DNA from: Longispora sp040681875
GTDB taxonomy: Bacteria > Actinomycetota > Actinomycetes > Mycobacteriales > Micromonosporaceae
Length of the DNA stretch: 64,000 nt
Assembly (NCBI RefSeq): GCF_040681875.1
Contig: NZ_JBFAZP010000006.1
Span: forward strand, 634,316-698,315
Reading direction: 5' to 3'
The position numbers and the translations under genes are program-made. How positions within the stretch are numbered: the stretch's first letter is position 1; each line of letters begins with the position of its first letter. This document shows positions 10,423 to 19,474 of this stretch, one piece after another. The notes below the pieces were generated by a model, which did not search any database, had not been told where the DNA came from, and saw nothing but the letters and a program-made list of their open reading frames with translations.

Positions 10423-11181
10423 ATGGATCTCGGACTGCGGCACCGCGTCTATGTCATCACCGGGGGTTCCCGGGGCCTCGGATTCGCCACGGCGCAGGCC
10501 CTCGTGGCCGACGGCGCCCGGGTGGTGCTGTCCTCGCGCGGCCACGGCCGGCTGGAGGAGGCCGTCGCGACCCTCGGCCCGGAGAGCGCGGTGGGTGTCG
10601 CGGCGGACCTGGCCGACCCGGGTACGCCGGATCTGTTGCTGGGCGCGGCGTTGGAGCGGTTCGGCCGGCTCGACGGGGTGCTGATCTCGGTCGGCGGCCC
10701 GGCCCGGGGCACCGCCGCCGGCACGGAGGACGACGCGTGGCGGGACGCGTTCGAGACCGTGTTCCTCGGTTCGGTCCGGATGGCCCGGGCGGCCGCCAAG
10801 CAGCTCACCACCGGCGGCGTGATCGGCTTCGTGCTGTCGTCCTCGGTCCGCGAGCCGATCGACGGGTTGGGCGTCTCCAACGGGCTCCGGCCGGGGCTGG
10901 CGGGCGTCGCCAAGGACATGGCCCGCGAGTACGGGCCGCACGGGATCCGGGTGCTCAGCCTGCTGCCGCACCGGATCAAGACGGAGCGCAACCAGGAGCT
11001 GCTGGCCGCGACCGGGGACCCGGAGCGCGCCGAGGCCGTGGCCCGGGGCGCGATCCCGCTGCGCCGGCTGGGCGAGCCGCACGAGTTCGGACAGGTGGCT
11101 GCGTTCCTGTTGTCCCCGGCGGCGAGCTACCTGACCGGGGTGACCGTGCCGGTCGACGGCGGGGCGCTGCACGGGCTGTAG
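10423..11181 (+). CDS. SDR-family protein with degenerate catalytic motif
   Basis: 252 residues with a Rossmann start (VYVITGGSRGLGFATAQAL) and a C-terminus typical of FabG-like enzymes (AAFLLSPAASYLTGVTVPVD then GG). The catalytic YxxxK is replaced: the aligned segment reads SNGLR, so Ser stands for Tyr and Arg for Lys, with Lys recurring eight residues later in AGVAKDMA. The upstream serine is present (LSSSVRE). Such 'BKR-like' SDRs are known as a subgroup lacking the usual tetrad. The reaction is uncertain; it could be a non-classical reductase or a binding protein. Confidence 0.8.
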   Translation: MDLGLRHRVYVITGGSRGLGFATAQALVADGARVVLSSRGHGRLEEAVATLGPESAVGVAADLADPGTPDLLLGAALERFGRLDGVLISVGGPARGTAAGTEDDAWRDAFETVFLGSVRMARAAAKQLTTGGVIGFVLSSSVREPIDGLGVSNGLRPGLAGVAKDMAREYGPHGIRVLSLLPHRIKTERNQELLAATGDPERAEAVARGAIPLRRLGEPHEFGQVAAFLLSPAASYLTGVTVPVDGGALHGL

Positions 11182-11385
11182 CGGGTGCCGGTGCGGGCCC
11201 GGCACGTCGCGGTGGTGCGCCGGCCGACGGACGTGGCTCCGGGCCGCCGGCCAGGCACGATACGAAAAGGAAAGCTTCAAGTTGTGATGTGAGCTTCCCC
11301 TCGCCGTGATCAACATCGTTGAGACTCCCCCCGGGTCGCACTGCGACCTAGCCAAGAATGTTGTATTCACACGGGGAGCAATGCT

Positions 11386-13083
11386 GTGTTGGAACTGCGC
11401 AAAATAGCGCTGGCCGCGTTGGTGGTGGCGTCCATTGTCGGCACTGGCGTGCCGGCCACCGCGGGTGACGTGCTGCCGCTCGGCGACGTCTGCGACGAGT
11501 CGTACGAGTACGGGGAGTGGTCCTTCGACCCTTCGGGAATCAAGTACGGACCCGGGCACGCGGTCGAGGGCACCGAGCGTCACATCACCGACGGCGGAGA
11601 GAAGAGCTACTCGTCGACGAACACGAGAACCCGCACGGCCTCCGGTACGGCCTCGGCGGAGCTCAGGAACAAGGTCGGGGTGGACCTGAAGGTCCTGTCG
11701 GGCGAGGTGGAGACAAAGTTCGGCATCAGCGCCACGGTGAGTCTCACCGAGACGAAGACGATCTCGATAACCGAGACGTACAAGAAGCCGGGCCACTACT
11801 ACGACTGGATCGGGGCGGCGCTGCTGCCCTACAAGCGCACCTGGGAACGGCAGGCACCCTCCTGCTCGATCAGTTCCGGTATCGGCACGTTCTACGTTCC
11901 GCGGGTGATCTCCCGGACGTTCGTGACCGACGACAGCGGCGTGACGCACTACCCGATGCTCACCGCCGGTCAGTTCGGCATCTGCCCGAACGGGAGACCC
12001 GCACCGGAGAACTGCCAGCCCGGCGGCCAGTCCATCGCGCCCAGTGCCGGAGCCAGCTCCGCCGGTCGCGAGGTGACCACCTCCGACAACGAGGCCTACT
12101 GGGTCACGGGCACGTCCTCGGACCTGGTCCGGAACGCGAACGTGACGATCGCCCAGACGGCACCGCGCCCGGCGCCCCCGGCCTACAGCAAGAACACGGT
12201 CCGCACCGCGAACAACCATCTCGTCAACTTCGTCCGCACGACGAACAACGACCTGTACTCCTACGATCCGCTCGCCGAAGGGTGGAAGCTGATCGGGATC
12301 GGTGTGGTCGGCGAGCCGCAGGCCATCATCCACCCGGTGACCGGCAGGGTGAACGTCTACGTCCGCGACACCCAGAACCAGCTCCTGGTCAACGACCTCG
12401 GTGGTACCGGCTGGTCGGTGATCGGGATCGGCATCGCCAGTAACCCCTCGGTGCTCGTGCACCCCGCCACGGGCCGGGTGAACGTCTACGTGCGCACCAC
12501 CAACAACGACCTGATGGTCCACGACCTCGGTGGTACCGGCTGGTCGGTCATCGGGATCGGCGTGACCGGCAACCCCACCGCCGCCACGCACCCCGCCACG
12601 GGACGCGTCAACGTGTACACCCGGGTCGGAACCAACCTCATGGTCCACGACCTCGGCGGTACCGGCTGGTCGACCATCGGCATCGGCATCGTCAGCGACC
12701 CGGTCGTGGCCGTGCACCCCTACAACGCCCGGGTGAACGTCTACGTCCGCAACGCCAACAACGACCTGCTGCTCCACGACCTCGGCGGTACCGGCTGGTC
12801 CACCGTCGGCATCGGCGTCATCGGCACCCCGACCGTGGGGGTCCACCCCGACACGGGCCGGGTCAACATCTACGTCCGCAACGCCAACAACGACCTGCTG
12901 CTCCACGACCTCGGCGGCACCGGCTGGTCCACCGTCGGCATCGGCGTGGCCACCGACCCGACCCTGATCATGGGCGCCGACCGGCGCCGCTACCTCTTCG
13001 CGACCAGCACCGACCACGTCCTGCTCCGCAAGGACATGGACGGCCCCACCGGCTGGACCCGACACGGGATGGACATCGCCTAG
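11386..13083 (+). CDS. Secreted aerolysin-like/seven-repeat propeller protein
   Basis: 565 residues from a GTG preceded by GGGGAG. A signal peptide ends near ATA (residue 26). Residues about 73-131 are rich in alternating Ser/Thr and hydrophobic residues (SSTNTRTRTASGTASAEL, FGISATVSLTETKTISIT), a pattern seen in the stem of aerolysin/ETX-MTX2-type proteins. From about residue 276 there are seven repeats of about 43 residues, each with RVNVYVR, N-N-DL, HDLGGTGWS, IGIG and HP. Seven such repeats would close a beta-propeller of the PLL/tectonin lectin kind. Function is unknown; a sugar-binding pore former or a surface lectin is possible. Its neighbours are unrelated. Confidence 0.8.
   Translation: MLELRKIALAALVVASIVGTGVPATAGDVLPLGDVCDESYEYGEWSFDPSGIKYGPGHAVEGTERHITDGGEKSYSSTNTRTRTASGTASAELRNKVGVDLKVLSGEVETKFGISATVSLTETKTISITETYKKPGHYYDWIGAALLPYKRTWERQAPSCSISSGIGTFYVPRVISRTFVTDDSGVTHYPMLTAGQFGICPNGRPAPENCQPGGQSIAPSAGASSAGREVTTSDNEAYWVTGTSSDLVRNANVTIAQTAPRPAPPAYSKNTVRTANNHLVNFVRTTNNDLYSYDPLAEGWKLIGIGVVGEPQAIIHPVTGRVNVYVRDTQNQLLVNDLGGTGWSVIGIGIASNPSVLVHPATGRVNVYVRTTNNDLMVHDLGGTGWSVIGIGVTGNPTAATHPATGRVNVYTRVGTNLMVHDLGGTGWSTIGIGIVSDPVVAVHPYNARVNVYVRNANNDLLLHDLGGTGWSTVGIGVIGTPTVGVHPDTGRVNIYVRNANNDLLLHDLGGTGWSTVGIGVATDPTLIMGADRRRYLFATSTDHVLLRKDMDGPTGWTRHGMDIA
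12211..13080 (+). repeat. Seven tandem ~129-bp coding repeats
   Basis: Coding repeats of about 43 codons form the C-terminal propeller. Repeats 2, 3, 5 and 6 are nearly identical in key blocks (GTGAACGTCTACGT; CACGACCTCGG(T/C)GG(T/C)ACCGGCTGG), showing recent internal duplication. The first and last repeats have diverged most. Confidence 0.85.
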
Positions 13084-13094
13084 TCCCACCTGAC

Positions 13095-13133
13095 ACGGTC
13101 TGGAACCACCGCCTCACGGGGGTTCCAGGCCGT
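13095..13133. terminator. Hairpin between convergent genes
   Basis: Arms acggtctggaacc (13095-13107) and ggttccaggccgt (13121-13133) pair throughout, with one G-T wobble, around a 13-base loop. It lies 12 bases past the propeller-protein stop and 17 bases past the ABC exporter stop, so it could end both transcripts. Confidence 0.65.
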
Positions 13134-13149
13134 GCGTACCCAGAGGCGG

Positions 13150-15051
13150 TCAGCCGACGTCCAGCACCGCGAACTGGGTCCGGTACAGGTCGGAGTACAG
13201 GCCGCCGGAGCCGACCAGTTCCTCGTGCGTACCCCGCTCCACGATCCGCCCGCCGTCGAGCACGATGATCTGGTCCGCGTCCCGCACCGTCGACAGCCGG
13301 TGCGCGATGACCAGCGCCGTCCGCCCGACGAGCGCCTCGCCCAGCGCGCGCTGCACCGCCGCCTCCGACTCGGAGTCCAGGTGCGCGGTCGCCTCGTCGA
13401 GGATCACGAACCCGGGCGCCTTCAGCAGCAGCCGCGCGATGGCGATCCGCTGCTTCTCGCCGCCCGAGAACCGGTAGCCCCGCTCGCCGACGAGGGTGTC
13501 CAGCCCGTCGGGCAGGGTGCGGATCAGGTCGCCGACCTGGGCGCGTTCCAGGGCCTCGAGCATCTCGGCCTCGGTGGCGTCCGGCCTGGCGTAGCGCAGG
13601 TTCTCCGCGATGGTCTCGTGGAACAGGTGCGAGTCCTGGGTCACGACGCCCACGGTGTCGCGGAGCTCGTCCAGCGAGGTGTCGCGCACGTCCACCCCGT
13701 TGACGAGTACCGCGCCGGAGGTCACGTCGTAGATCCGGGGCACCAGCATCGAGGTCGTGGACTTGCCGGCGCCCGAGGAGCCGACGAGGGCCACGAGCTG
13801 GCCGGGCTCCACGGTGAAGGACACGCCCCGCAGCACGAGGTCGTTCTCCCGCCGGTCGAGCACCGCCACGTCCTCCAGCGAGGCCAGCGACACCTCCGCC
13901 GCGCTCGGGTACTTGAACTCCACGTCCCGGAACTCCACCCGCACCGGACCGGCCGGCAGCGGCACGGTCGGGGACTTCTCCCGGATCCCCGGCGGCAGGT
14001 CGATGATCTCGAAGACCCGCTCGAAGCTGACCAGGGCGCTCATCACGTCGACCCGGACGTTGGACAGCGCGGTCAGCGGCCCGTACAGCCGGGTGAGGAG
14101 CAGGGCGAGGGACACCACGGTACCGGCGCTGATCGACCCGGCGACCGCCAGCGACCCGCCGAGCCCGTACGTCAGCGCCTGGGCCAGGCCCGACACGAGC
14201 AGCATCGCCGTGAAGAACGCCCGGCCGTACATCGCGGTGAGCACGCCGATGTCGCGGACCCGGTGCGCGTTCTCCTCGAACCGCTTCGCCTCGGTCTCCG
14301 GCCGGCCGAACAGCTTGATCAGCAGCGCGCCGGACACCCCGAACCGCTCGGTCATGGTGGTCGTCATGTCCGCGTTCAGCTGGTAGGACTCCCGGGTCAT
14401 CGCGGCCAGCTTCCGGCCGACCCGGCGCGCGGGCAGGATGAACGCCGGCACCAGGACCAGGGACAACAGGGTGACCTGCCAGGACATCGTGAACATGACG
14501 GCCACGGTCAGGATCAGCGAGATCGCGTTGCTGACCACACCGGACAGCGTGGACGTGAACGCGCGCTGGGCGCCGGTGACGTCGCTGTTGAGCCGGCTGA
14601 CGAGCGCGCCGGTCCGGGTCCGGGTGAAGAACTGCAGGGGCATGCGCTGCACGTGGTCGTACACCTGGGTGCGCAGGTCGAGGATGATGCCCTCGCCGAT
14701 CCGGGAGGAGAACCAGCGCTGCCCGATCGACAGGATCGCGTCGGCGATCATCAGGCCGGCGATGATGAGGGCGATCGTGATGACGGCCTTCTGGGCACCG
14801 GAGCTGGGCTTCGTGATGGCGTCCACGACCCGGCCGGCGAAGACCGGGGTGGCCACGCCGACCACCGCGTCCAGCACGACCAGGATCAGGAACAGCGTGA
14901 TGTCGCGCCGGTAGGGCCCCGCGAACGCCGCGATCCGCCGCCAGCTGCCCTTGGCCAACTTGCGGTCACCGAGCTGGTCCTCGCGACGCATCGCACGGAC
15001 CATCTCACCGCCGAGGCCACCGCCCCCGAAACCGCCGCCGCCCATCGCCAT
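13150..15051 (-). CDS. ABC exporter, fused membrane and ATPase domains
   Basis: 633 residues. A glycine-rich N-terminus (MAMGGGGFGGGGLGGE) precedes a six-helix type I exporter domain (about residues 45-340) and a nucleotide-binding domain. The latter carries Walker A GSSGAGKST, the Q-loop VVTQDSHLF, signature FSGGEKQRIAIARLLL, Walker B FVILDEATAHLDSE and the H-loop AHRLSTV. This half-transporter architecture works as a dimer (MsbA/multidrug type). The substrate is unknown. The gene is isolated; the next gene upstream, an enoyl-CoA hydratase, ends 92 bases before its start. Confidence 0.92.
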   Translation of the reverse strand: MAMGGGGFGGGGLGGEMVRAMRREDQLGDRKLAKGSWRRIAAFAGPYRRDITLFLILVVLDAVVGVATPVFAGRVVDAITKPSSGAQKAVITIALIIAGLMIADAILSIGQRWFSSRIGEGIILDLRTQVYDHVQRMPLQFFTRTRTGALVSRLNSDVTGAQRAFTSTLSGVVSNAISLILTVAVMFTMSWQVTLLSLVLVPAFILPARRVGRKLAAMTRESYQLNADMTTTMTERFGVSGALLIKLFGRPETEAKRFEENAHRVRDIGVLTAMYGRAFFTAMLLVSGLAQALTYGLGGSLAVAGSISAGTVVSLALLLTRLYGPLTALSNVRVDVMSALVSFERVFEIIDLPPGIREKSPTVPLPAGPVRVEFRDVEFKYPSAAEVSLASLEDVAVLDRRENDLVLRGVSFTVEPGQLVALVGSSGAGKSTTSMLVPRIYDVTSGAVLVNGVDVRDTSLDELRDTVGVVTQDSHLFHETIAENLRYARPDATEAEMLEALERAQVGDLIRTLPDGLDTLVGERGYRFSGGEKQRIAIARLLLKAPGFVILDEATAHLDSESEAAVQRALGEALVGRTALVIAHRLSTVRDADQIIVLDGGRIVERGTHEELVGSGGLYSDLYRTQFAVLDVG

Positions 15052-15143
15052 TCAGCCACCCCACTGCCATCTTCACAGACGGACCCGCAGCGCGGAGCCC
15101 GTCGGAGATATTGTCAGGAGTGGTAGCGGTTGTCGACCCTTAC

Positions 15144-15944
15144 CTATTCCCCGAGACCGACCAGATCACGGAGCCGGCGGACCTGGGCGGAGCGCTCGGC
15201 GGCCAGCTGGTCCGCGTAGGACCGGTCGGTGGCGCCCAGCAGCAGCGCCTTCGTCTCGACCACGGCGTCGCGGTTCGGACCGAGGAGGGCGGCGACCAGG
15301 TCGGCCACGGCCTCGGTCAGCTCCTCGCCCGGCACGACCAGCGTGGCCAGGCCGATCCGTTCGGCCTCCAGCGCGCCCACCCGGCGGCCCGTCGCGCAGA
15401 TCTCCAGCGCCCTGGAGTACCCGACGAGCTGGACCAGGGGTTGGGTGCCGCCGAGGTCGGGCACCAGGCCCAGGGTCGGCTCGGCCATCGTGAACTTCGC
15501 GTCGTCGGCCAGCACCCGCAGGTCGCACGCGAGAGCCAGCTGGAAACCGGCCCCGATCGCGTGGCCCTGCACGGCGGCCACCGTCACGAGGTCGGGGCGG
15601 CGGAGCCAGCTGAACGCCTCCTGGTACCCCGCGATGAGGGCCGCGCACTCGTCCTCGGAGAGCTTGGCCATCTCGGTGAGGGACAGCCCGCCGGCCAGTT
15701 CCCCGCCGGCCATCGCGGCCGCGTCGAGCCCGGCCGAGAACGACCGGCCCTCGCCCCGGACCACGACGACCCTGATGTCGCCGGACAGTTCGCGGCCGAA
15801 ATCGCGCAGCGCCGCCCAGAGAGCGGGGGTCTGCGCGTTGAGCACCTCGGGGCGGCACAGCGTGACCGTCGCGACCTGGCCGTCGACGTCGAGCCGCACC
15901 CCCGCCGGGGAGACCGAAGAGGCGTGAGGCGCCGGTGTCGTCAC
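15144..15944 (-). CDS. Enoyl-CoA hydratase/isomerase family protein
   Basis: 266 residues from a GTG preceded by AGGGGG. It has the crotonase fold: VATVTLCRPEVLNA at the N-terminus, the oxyanion-hole region RSFSAGLDAAAM, and AAVQGHAIGAGFQLALACDL. The second catalytic region contains GGTQPLVQLVG and SRALEICATG. The likely role is hydration or isomerisation of an acyl-CoA; the substrate is not known. A small HTH gene ends 22 bases upstream on the same strand, so the two form an operon. Confidence 0.9.
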   Translation of the reverse strand: MTTPAPHASSVSPAGVRLDVDGQVATVTLCRPEVLNAQTPALWAALRDFGRELSGDIRVVVVRGEGRSFSAGLDAAAMAGGELAGGLSLTEMAKLSEDECAALIAGYQEAFSWLRRPDLVTVAAVQGHAIGAGFQLALACDLRVLADDAKFTMAEPTLGLVPDLGGTQPLVQLVGYSRALEICATGRRVGALEAERIGLATLVVPGEELTEAVADLVAALLGPNRDAVVETKALLLGATDRSYADQLAAERSAQVRRLRDLVGLGE

Positions 15945-15966
15945 CGACGCCCCCTGTTCGGCCAGG

Positions 15967-16194
15967 TCACGCCTTCTTACGACGCCGCGCGCCGCCTCGC
16001 TGCCGCAGTTGCACCTCGGACTCCGAGAGCACCCGGTGCACGAAGCCGTACGAGCGACCGGTCGAGGCGGCCAGGGCCCGGATGCTCTCGCCGGCGGCGT
16101 ACCGCTCGACGAGGTCCTTGGCCAGGGTCTGACGCTCGGCCCCGATGATCCGGCGCCCCTTCTCGGTGGTGGTGCTGGTGCCGGTGGCTACCAT
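15967..16194 (-). CDS. Small helix-turn-helix protein conserved in actinobacteria
   Basis: 75 residues from the second of two adjacent ATGs (16194; the other is at 16197). The choice follows the GAGGGA six bases upstream. The segment TLAKDLVERYAAGESIRALA followed by GRSYGFVHRVLSE is a resolvase-like helix-turn-helix, and the C-terminus is a basic tail (RQRGGARRRKKA). Very similar small proteins are widespread in actinobacteria. The role is probably nucleic-acid binding. It sits just upstream of the enoyl-CoA hydratase. Confidence 0.82.
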   Translation of the reverse strand: MVATGTSTTTEKGRRIIGAERQTLAKDLVERYAAGESIRALAASTGRSYGFVHRVLSESEVQLRQRGGARRRKKA

Positions 16195-16331
16195 CATCTA
16201 TCCCTCACGTCTCGCTGTGAGCGGTTGCCGATCCCACCCATGAGATCGTTTCCAAAGATCATGCGCCAGATATGCCCCGGAAGCCAACCAACACGCGCGC
16301 TCGTGTCGGGTACCCGATAGCCTCTTGCTCC

Positions 16332-17558
16332 GTGACGACACAACCCGGCCGGATCGAGCGGCGTGAACTGGTGACCTGGTTGACGCTCGCCGGCGTCGGG
16401 CTCACGCTCACGTGGCTGGCCGTGCACGGAGGCGCACACCTGGGCACCGCCAGTGCCCCCTTCCTGGGACATTACCGCTTCCACCTCGGTCCCGGGAGCC
16501 TTCTCGCACCCGCGGTCGCGCTGGTCGTCCTGGTCGCCGCGGCCCGCGGACTGCTGGACGGGCTCCGGTGGCGGCACGTGCTCGCGTTCGGTTACGTCGC
16601 CGGGTTCGCGTGGGCGATCGGGCTGGCCCTCGTCGACGGCGCGGGCGGCCTGACCCGTTCCCTGACGTTCACCGACGACTCGACCGGCGTCGGCCACCCG
16701 CCCGGTCCGCTGCTGCTGCTCGGTTGGCTGCGCGAGGCCGGACTGCCCGACCTGGCGATCGGCGCGCTGCTGACCGCCGTCGGGACGCTGACCGTGCCCG
16801 TGGTGCTGGTCGCGGTGCGCGGGTCGTGCGGGGACGCCGCCGCGCGGGCGTTCGTGCCGGTACTGGTCCTGGCCCCGTACGCGGTGTGGACCGCCGTCAG
16901 CCTCGACGCGATCGTGGCGCTGCTCGGCGCGACCGGGGTGATGCTCGGCGAGCGGGGCAGCAAACACATCCGCACCGGGTGGCGGGCCGCCGGACTGACC
17001 CTGGCCGCCGGGCTGGTGCTGGGGGTGGCGGCGCTGTTCTCGTACTCCGTGCCGTGGCTGGGCCTGTCCGTCGTCTGCCTGTACTTCGCCCGCCGCCGGC
17101 CGATGCTGCACCTGGCCAGCGGGCTCGGCGCGCTCATCCCGGTCCTCCTGGCCACCTGGGCCGGGTTCAACTGGTTCGACGGGCTGGTCACCGCGCAGGC
17201 CGACTTCGCCGCCCGGATCGAGCCGCACCGCTCAGCGCTGTGGTGGAGCGGGATCAGCCTCGTGGTGCTGCTGCTCGCCGCCGGGCCCGCGCTGGTGGCC
17301 AGCGTCCGGAAGCTGCGCAACACCCCCGGCTGGCCGTTCCTGATCGGCGCGCTCGTGGCGATCCTGTTCTCCGTGTTCGCCGGGTTCGCGCGCGGCGGGG
17401 TGGAGCACGCGTGGCTGCCGTTCTTCCCGTGGCTCCTGGTGGCCGCCACGGCCCCGGAACGCCCGGCCGGTGCACCGGTGCACCCCCCGCTACTTCTGGT
17501 CACCGCAGGGGCGCTCACAGCGATCGTGATCGAGGCGGCGCTCGCGACCCCCTGGTGA
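16332..17558 (+). CDS. Polytopic membrane protein, possibly a glycosyltransferase-like (GT-C) protein
   Basis: 408 residues from the GTG at 16332 (TTQPGRIERRE). About ten hydrophobic segments are visible. A loop after the first ones has TDDSTGVGHPPGPLLLLGWL, where a HPPG motif before a helix resembles the lumenal loop of GT-C mannosyltransferases. No other diagnostic motif is seen. The protein is probably an envelope glycosyltransferase or relative, but that is inference. It is divergent from the HTH-enoyl-CoA hydratase pair and convergent with the ABC-F gene. Confidence 0.7.
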   Translation: MTTQPGRIERRELVTWLTLAGVGLTLTWLAVHGGAHLGTASAPFLGHYRFHLGPGSLLAPAVALVVLVAAARGLLDGLRWRHVLAFGYVAGFAWAIGLALVDGAGGLTRSLTFTDDSTGVGHPPGPLLLLGWLREAGLPDLAIGALLTAVGTLTVPVVLVAVRGSCGDAAARAFVPVLVLAPYAVWTAVSLDAIVALLGATGVMLGERGSKHIRTGWRAAGLTLAAGLVLGVAALFSYSVPWLGLSVVCLYFARRRPMLHLASGLGALIPVLLATWAGFNWFDGLVTAQADFAARIEPHRSALWWSGISLVVLLLAAGPALVASVRKLRNTPGWPFLIGALVAILFSVFAGFARGGVEHAWLPFFPWLLVAATAPERPAGAPVHPPLLLVTAGALTAIVIEAALATPW

Positions 17559-17616
17559 GGGACGCCCGCGACCCCGGGGCGACAGGAAAGAGCTCCTCAT
17601 CCGGGTACGCGCAAGA

Positions 17617-17660
17617 AAAGAGCGCCCTCATCCGGGTACCAGATGAAGGGCGCTCTTGTT
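17617..17660. terminator. Hairpin terminator between membrane protein and ABC-F gene
   Basis: The segment aagagcgccctcat pairs with atgaagggcgctctt with one bulge. A degenerate copy of the left part (AAAGAGCTCCTCATCCGGGT) lies about 30 bases earlier (17587-17606), a local duplication. It probably ends the ABC-F transcript on the minus strand and the membrane-protein transcript on the plus strand. Confidence 0.65.
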
Positions 17661-17668
17661 CTTCGCCC

Positions 17669-19288
17669 TCAGGCCAGCTCGATGAGCTCCAGCAGGTCGT
17701 CGGACCACGCGTCCTCGACGCCGTCGGGCAGCAGGATCGCCCGGTCCGGCTTCAGGGCCAGCACCGCGCCCGGGTCGTGCGTGACCAGCACGATCGCACC
17801 CGGGTAGTTGGCGATCGCGTCGAGCACCTGCTCGCGGCTCGCCGGGTCCAGGTTGTTCGTCGGCTCGTCGAGGAGCAGCACGTTCGCGCCGGAACAGACC
17901 AGGCCCGCCAGTGCCAGCCGGGTCTTCTCGCCGCCGGAGAGCACCCCGGCCGGCTTGTCCACGTCGTCGCCGGTGAACAGGAACGCGCCCAGGATCTTGC
18001 GCAGCTCCGTGTCGGTCTGGCCGGTGCCGTGCGGGCCGACCGCCGACGACGCCGAGCGCATGTGGTCGAGAACCGTGCGGTCCACGTCCAGGGTCTCGTG
18101 CTCCTGGGCGTAGTAGCCGATCCGCAGGCCGTGGCCGGCGACGACCTCGCCCGTGTCGGACTCGACCACGCCGCCGAGCATCCGCAGCAGCGTCGTCTTG
18201 CCCGCGCCGTTCAGGCCGATGATGGCCACCCGCGAACCCCGGTCGACCGCCACGTCCACGTCCGTGAAGATCTCCAGCGAACCGTAGGACTTGCTCAGCC
18301 CGTTGGCCGTCAGCGGGGTCTTGCCGCAGGGCACCGGGGCCGGGAACCGGACCTTGGCGACCCGGTCGCTCGCCCGGACCTCCTCCAGCCCACTGATCAT
18401 CTTCTCGGCCCGCTTGGCCATGTTCTGCGCGGCCACGGTCTTGGTGGCCTTGGCCCGCATCTTGTCCGCCTGGGCGAACAGCGCGCCGGCCTTCTTCTCC
18501 GCGTTGGCCCGCTCGCGCTTGCGGCGGCGCTCGTCGGACTCGCGCTGGGTGAGATAGGCCTTCCAGCCCAGGCTGTACTGGTCGACTACGGAGCGGTTCG
18601 CGTCCAGATACCACACCTTGTTGACCACGGCCTCCAGCAGCGAGCCGTCGTGGCTGATCACGATGAGCCCGCTCTTGTGGCCGGCGAGGTATCCGCGCAG
18701 CCACGTGATCGAGTCCGCGTCGAGGTGGTTCGTCGGCTCGTCGAGCAGCAGGATGCCGCCCTCCGCGCCGTCGGAGAACAGGATCCGGGCCAGCTCGATC
18801 CGGCGGCGCTGACCACCGGAGAGGGTGCCGAGGTTCTGGGCGAGCACCCGGTCGGGCAGGCCCAGGTTCGAACAGATCCGGGCGGCCTCGGCCTCGGCCG
18901 CGTAGCCCCCCAGGGCCGCGAAGCGGTCCTCCAGGGCGCCGTACTTCCGGACGAGCTTGTCGCCGTGCTCCGTGGCCAGCTGGGCCTCGACGGCCTTCAT
19001 CTCGGCCATGATGACGTCGAGCCCGCGCGCGGAGAGCACCCGGTCGCTGGCCCGCTGCTCGGGGTCGCCGGTGCGGGGGTCCTGCGGGAGGTAGCCGATC
19101 GGGCCCTTGGTCTCGATCTGGCCCGTGTACGGCTGACCCTCGCCGGCCAGGACCTTCAGGGTGGTGGTCTTGCCCGCGCCGTTGCGGCCGACCAGGCCGA
19201 TCCGGTCGCCCGGCTGGACGCGCAGGGTGGTGTCGGACAGCAGGATGCGGGCGCCGGCGCGCAGCTCGAGGCCGCTGACGGAAATCAT
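17669..19288 (-). CDS. ABC-F family ATPase
   Basis: 539 residues from the ATG at 19288 (MISVSGLELRAGARILLSD); an upstream GTG at 19303 is possible. Two ATPase domains without membrane segments are joined by a charged linker (SDERRRKRERANAEKKAGAL). Walker A motifs are GRNGAGKTT and GLNGAGKTT. Signatures are LSGGQRRRIEL and LSGGEKTRLAL, and the Walker B motifs are LLLDEPTNHLD and LLLDEPTNNLD. ABC-F proteins act on ribosomes in translation or antibiotic protection; which role applies here cannot be told. Not an exporter. Confidence 0.92.
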   Translation of the reverse strand: MISVSGLELRAGARILLSDTTLRVQPGDRIGLVGRNGAGKTTTLKVLAGEGQPYTGQIETKGPIGYLPQDPRTGDPEQRASDRVLSARGLDVIMAEMKAVEAQLATEHGDKLVRKYGALEDRFAALGGYAAEAEAARICSNLGLPDRVLAQNLGTLSGGQRRRIELARILFSDGAEGGILLLDEPTNHLDADSITWLRGYLAGHKSGLIVISHDGSLLEAVVNKVWYLDANRSVVDQYSLGWKAYLTQRESDERRRKRERANAEKKAGALFAQADKMRAKATKTVAAQNMAKRAEKMISGLEEVRASDRVAKVRFPAPVPCGKTPLTANGLSKSYGSLEIFTDVDVAVDRGSRVAIIGLNGAGKTTLLRMLGGVVESDTGEVVAGHGLRIGYYAQEHETLDVDRTVLDHMRSASSAVGPHGTGQTDTELRKILGAFLFTGDDVDKPAGVLSGGEKTRLALAGLVCSGANVLLLDEPTNNLDPASREQVLDAIANYPGAIVLVTHDPGAVLALKPDRAILLPDGVEDAWSDDLLELIELA

Positions 19289-19474
19289 GACTAACGTGCT
19301 CACTCTCGGGGAACTAAGAAAGGCGTGACGAGGACGGGAACGGACACCGTCGGGTCAGTCGAGGAGAAGAGGCACCCAGCCAGTCTACCGGGGGCGCATT
19401 CATGATCAAAATGGGTTTTGCGTCACGTGTGACACGGAGGACGAAGCGACCGTAATCTGTCCGCAGGAGGCGAG

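Noticed and set aside
11386..13083. Adhesin with cell-wall anchor
   Set aside because: No LPXTG motif or membrane segment at the C-terminus; the protein ends directly after the seventh repeat.
13132..15126. 664-codon plus-strand frame opposite the ABC exporter
   Set aside because: Low-complexity His/Arg/Gly-rich shadow with no motif; the exporter frame has all ABC motifs.
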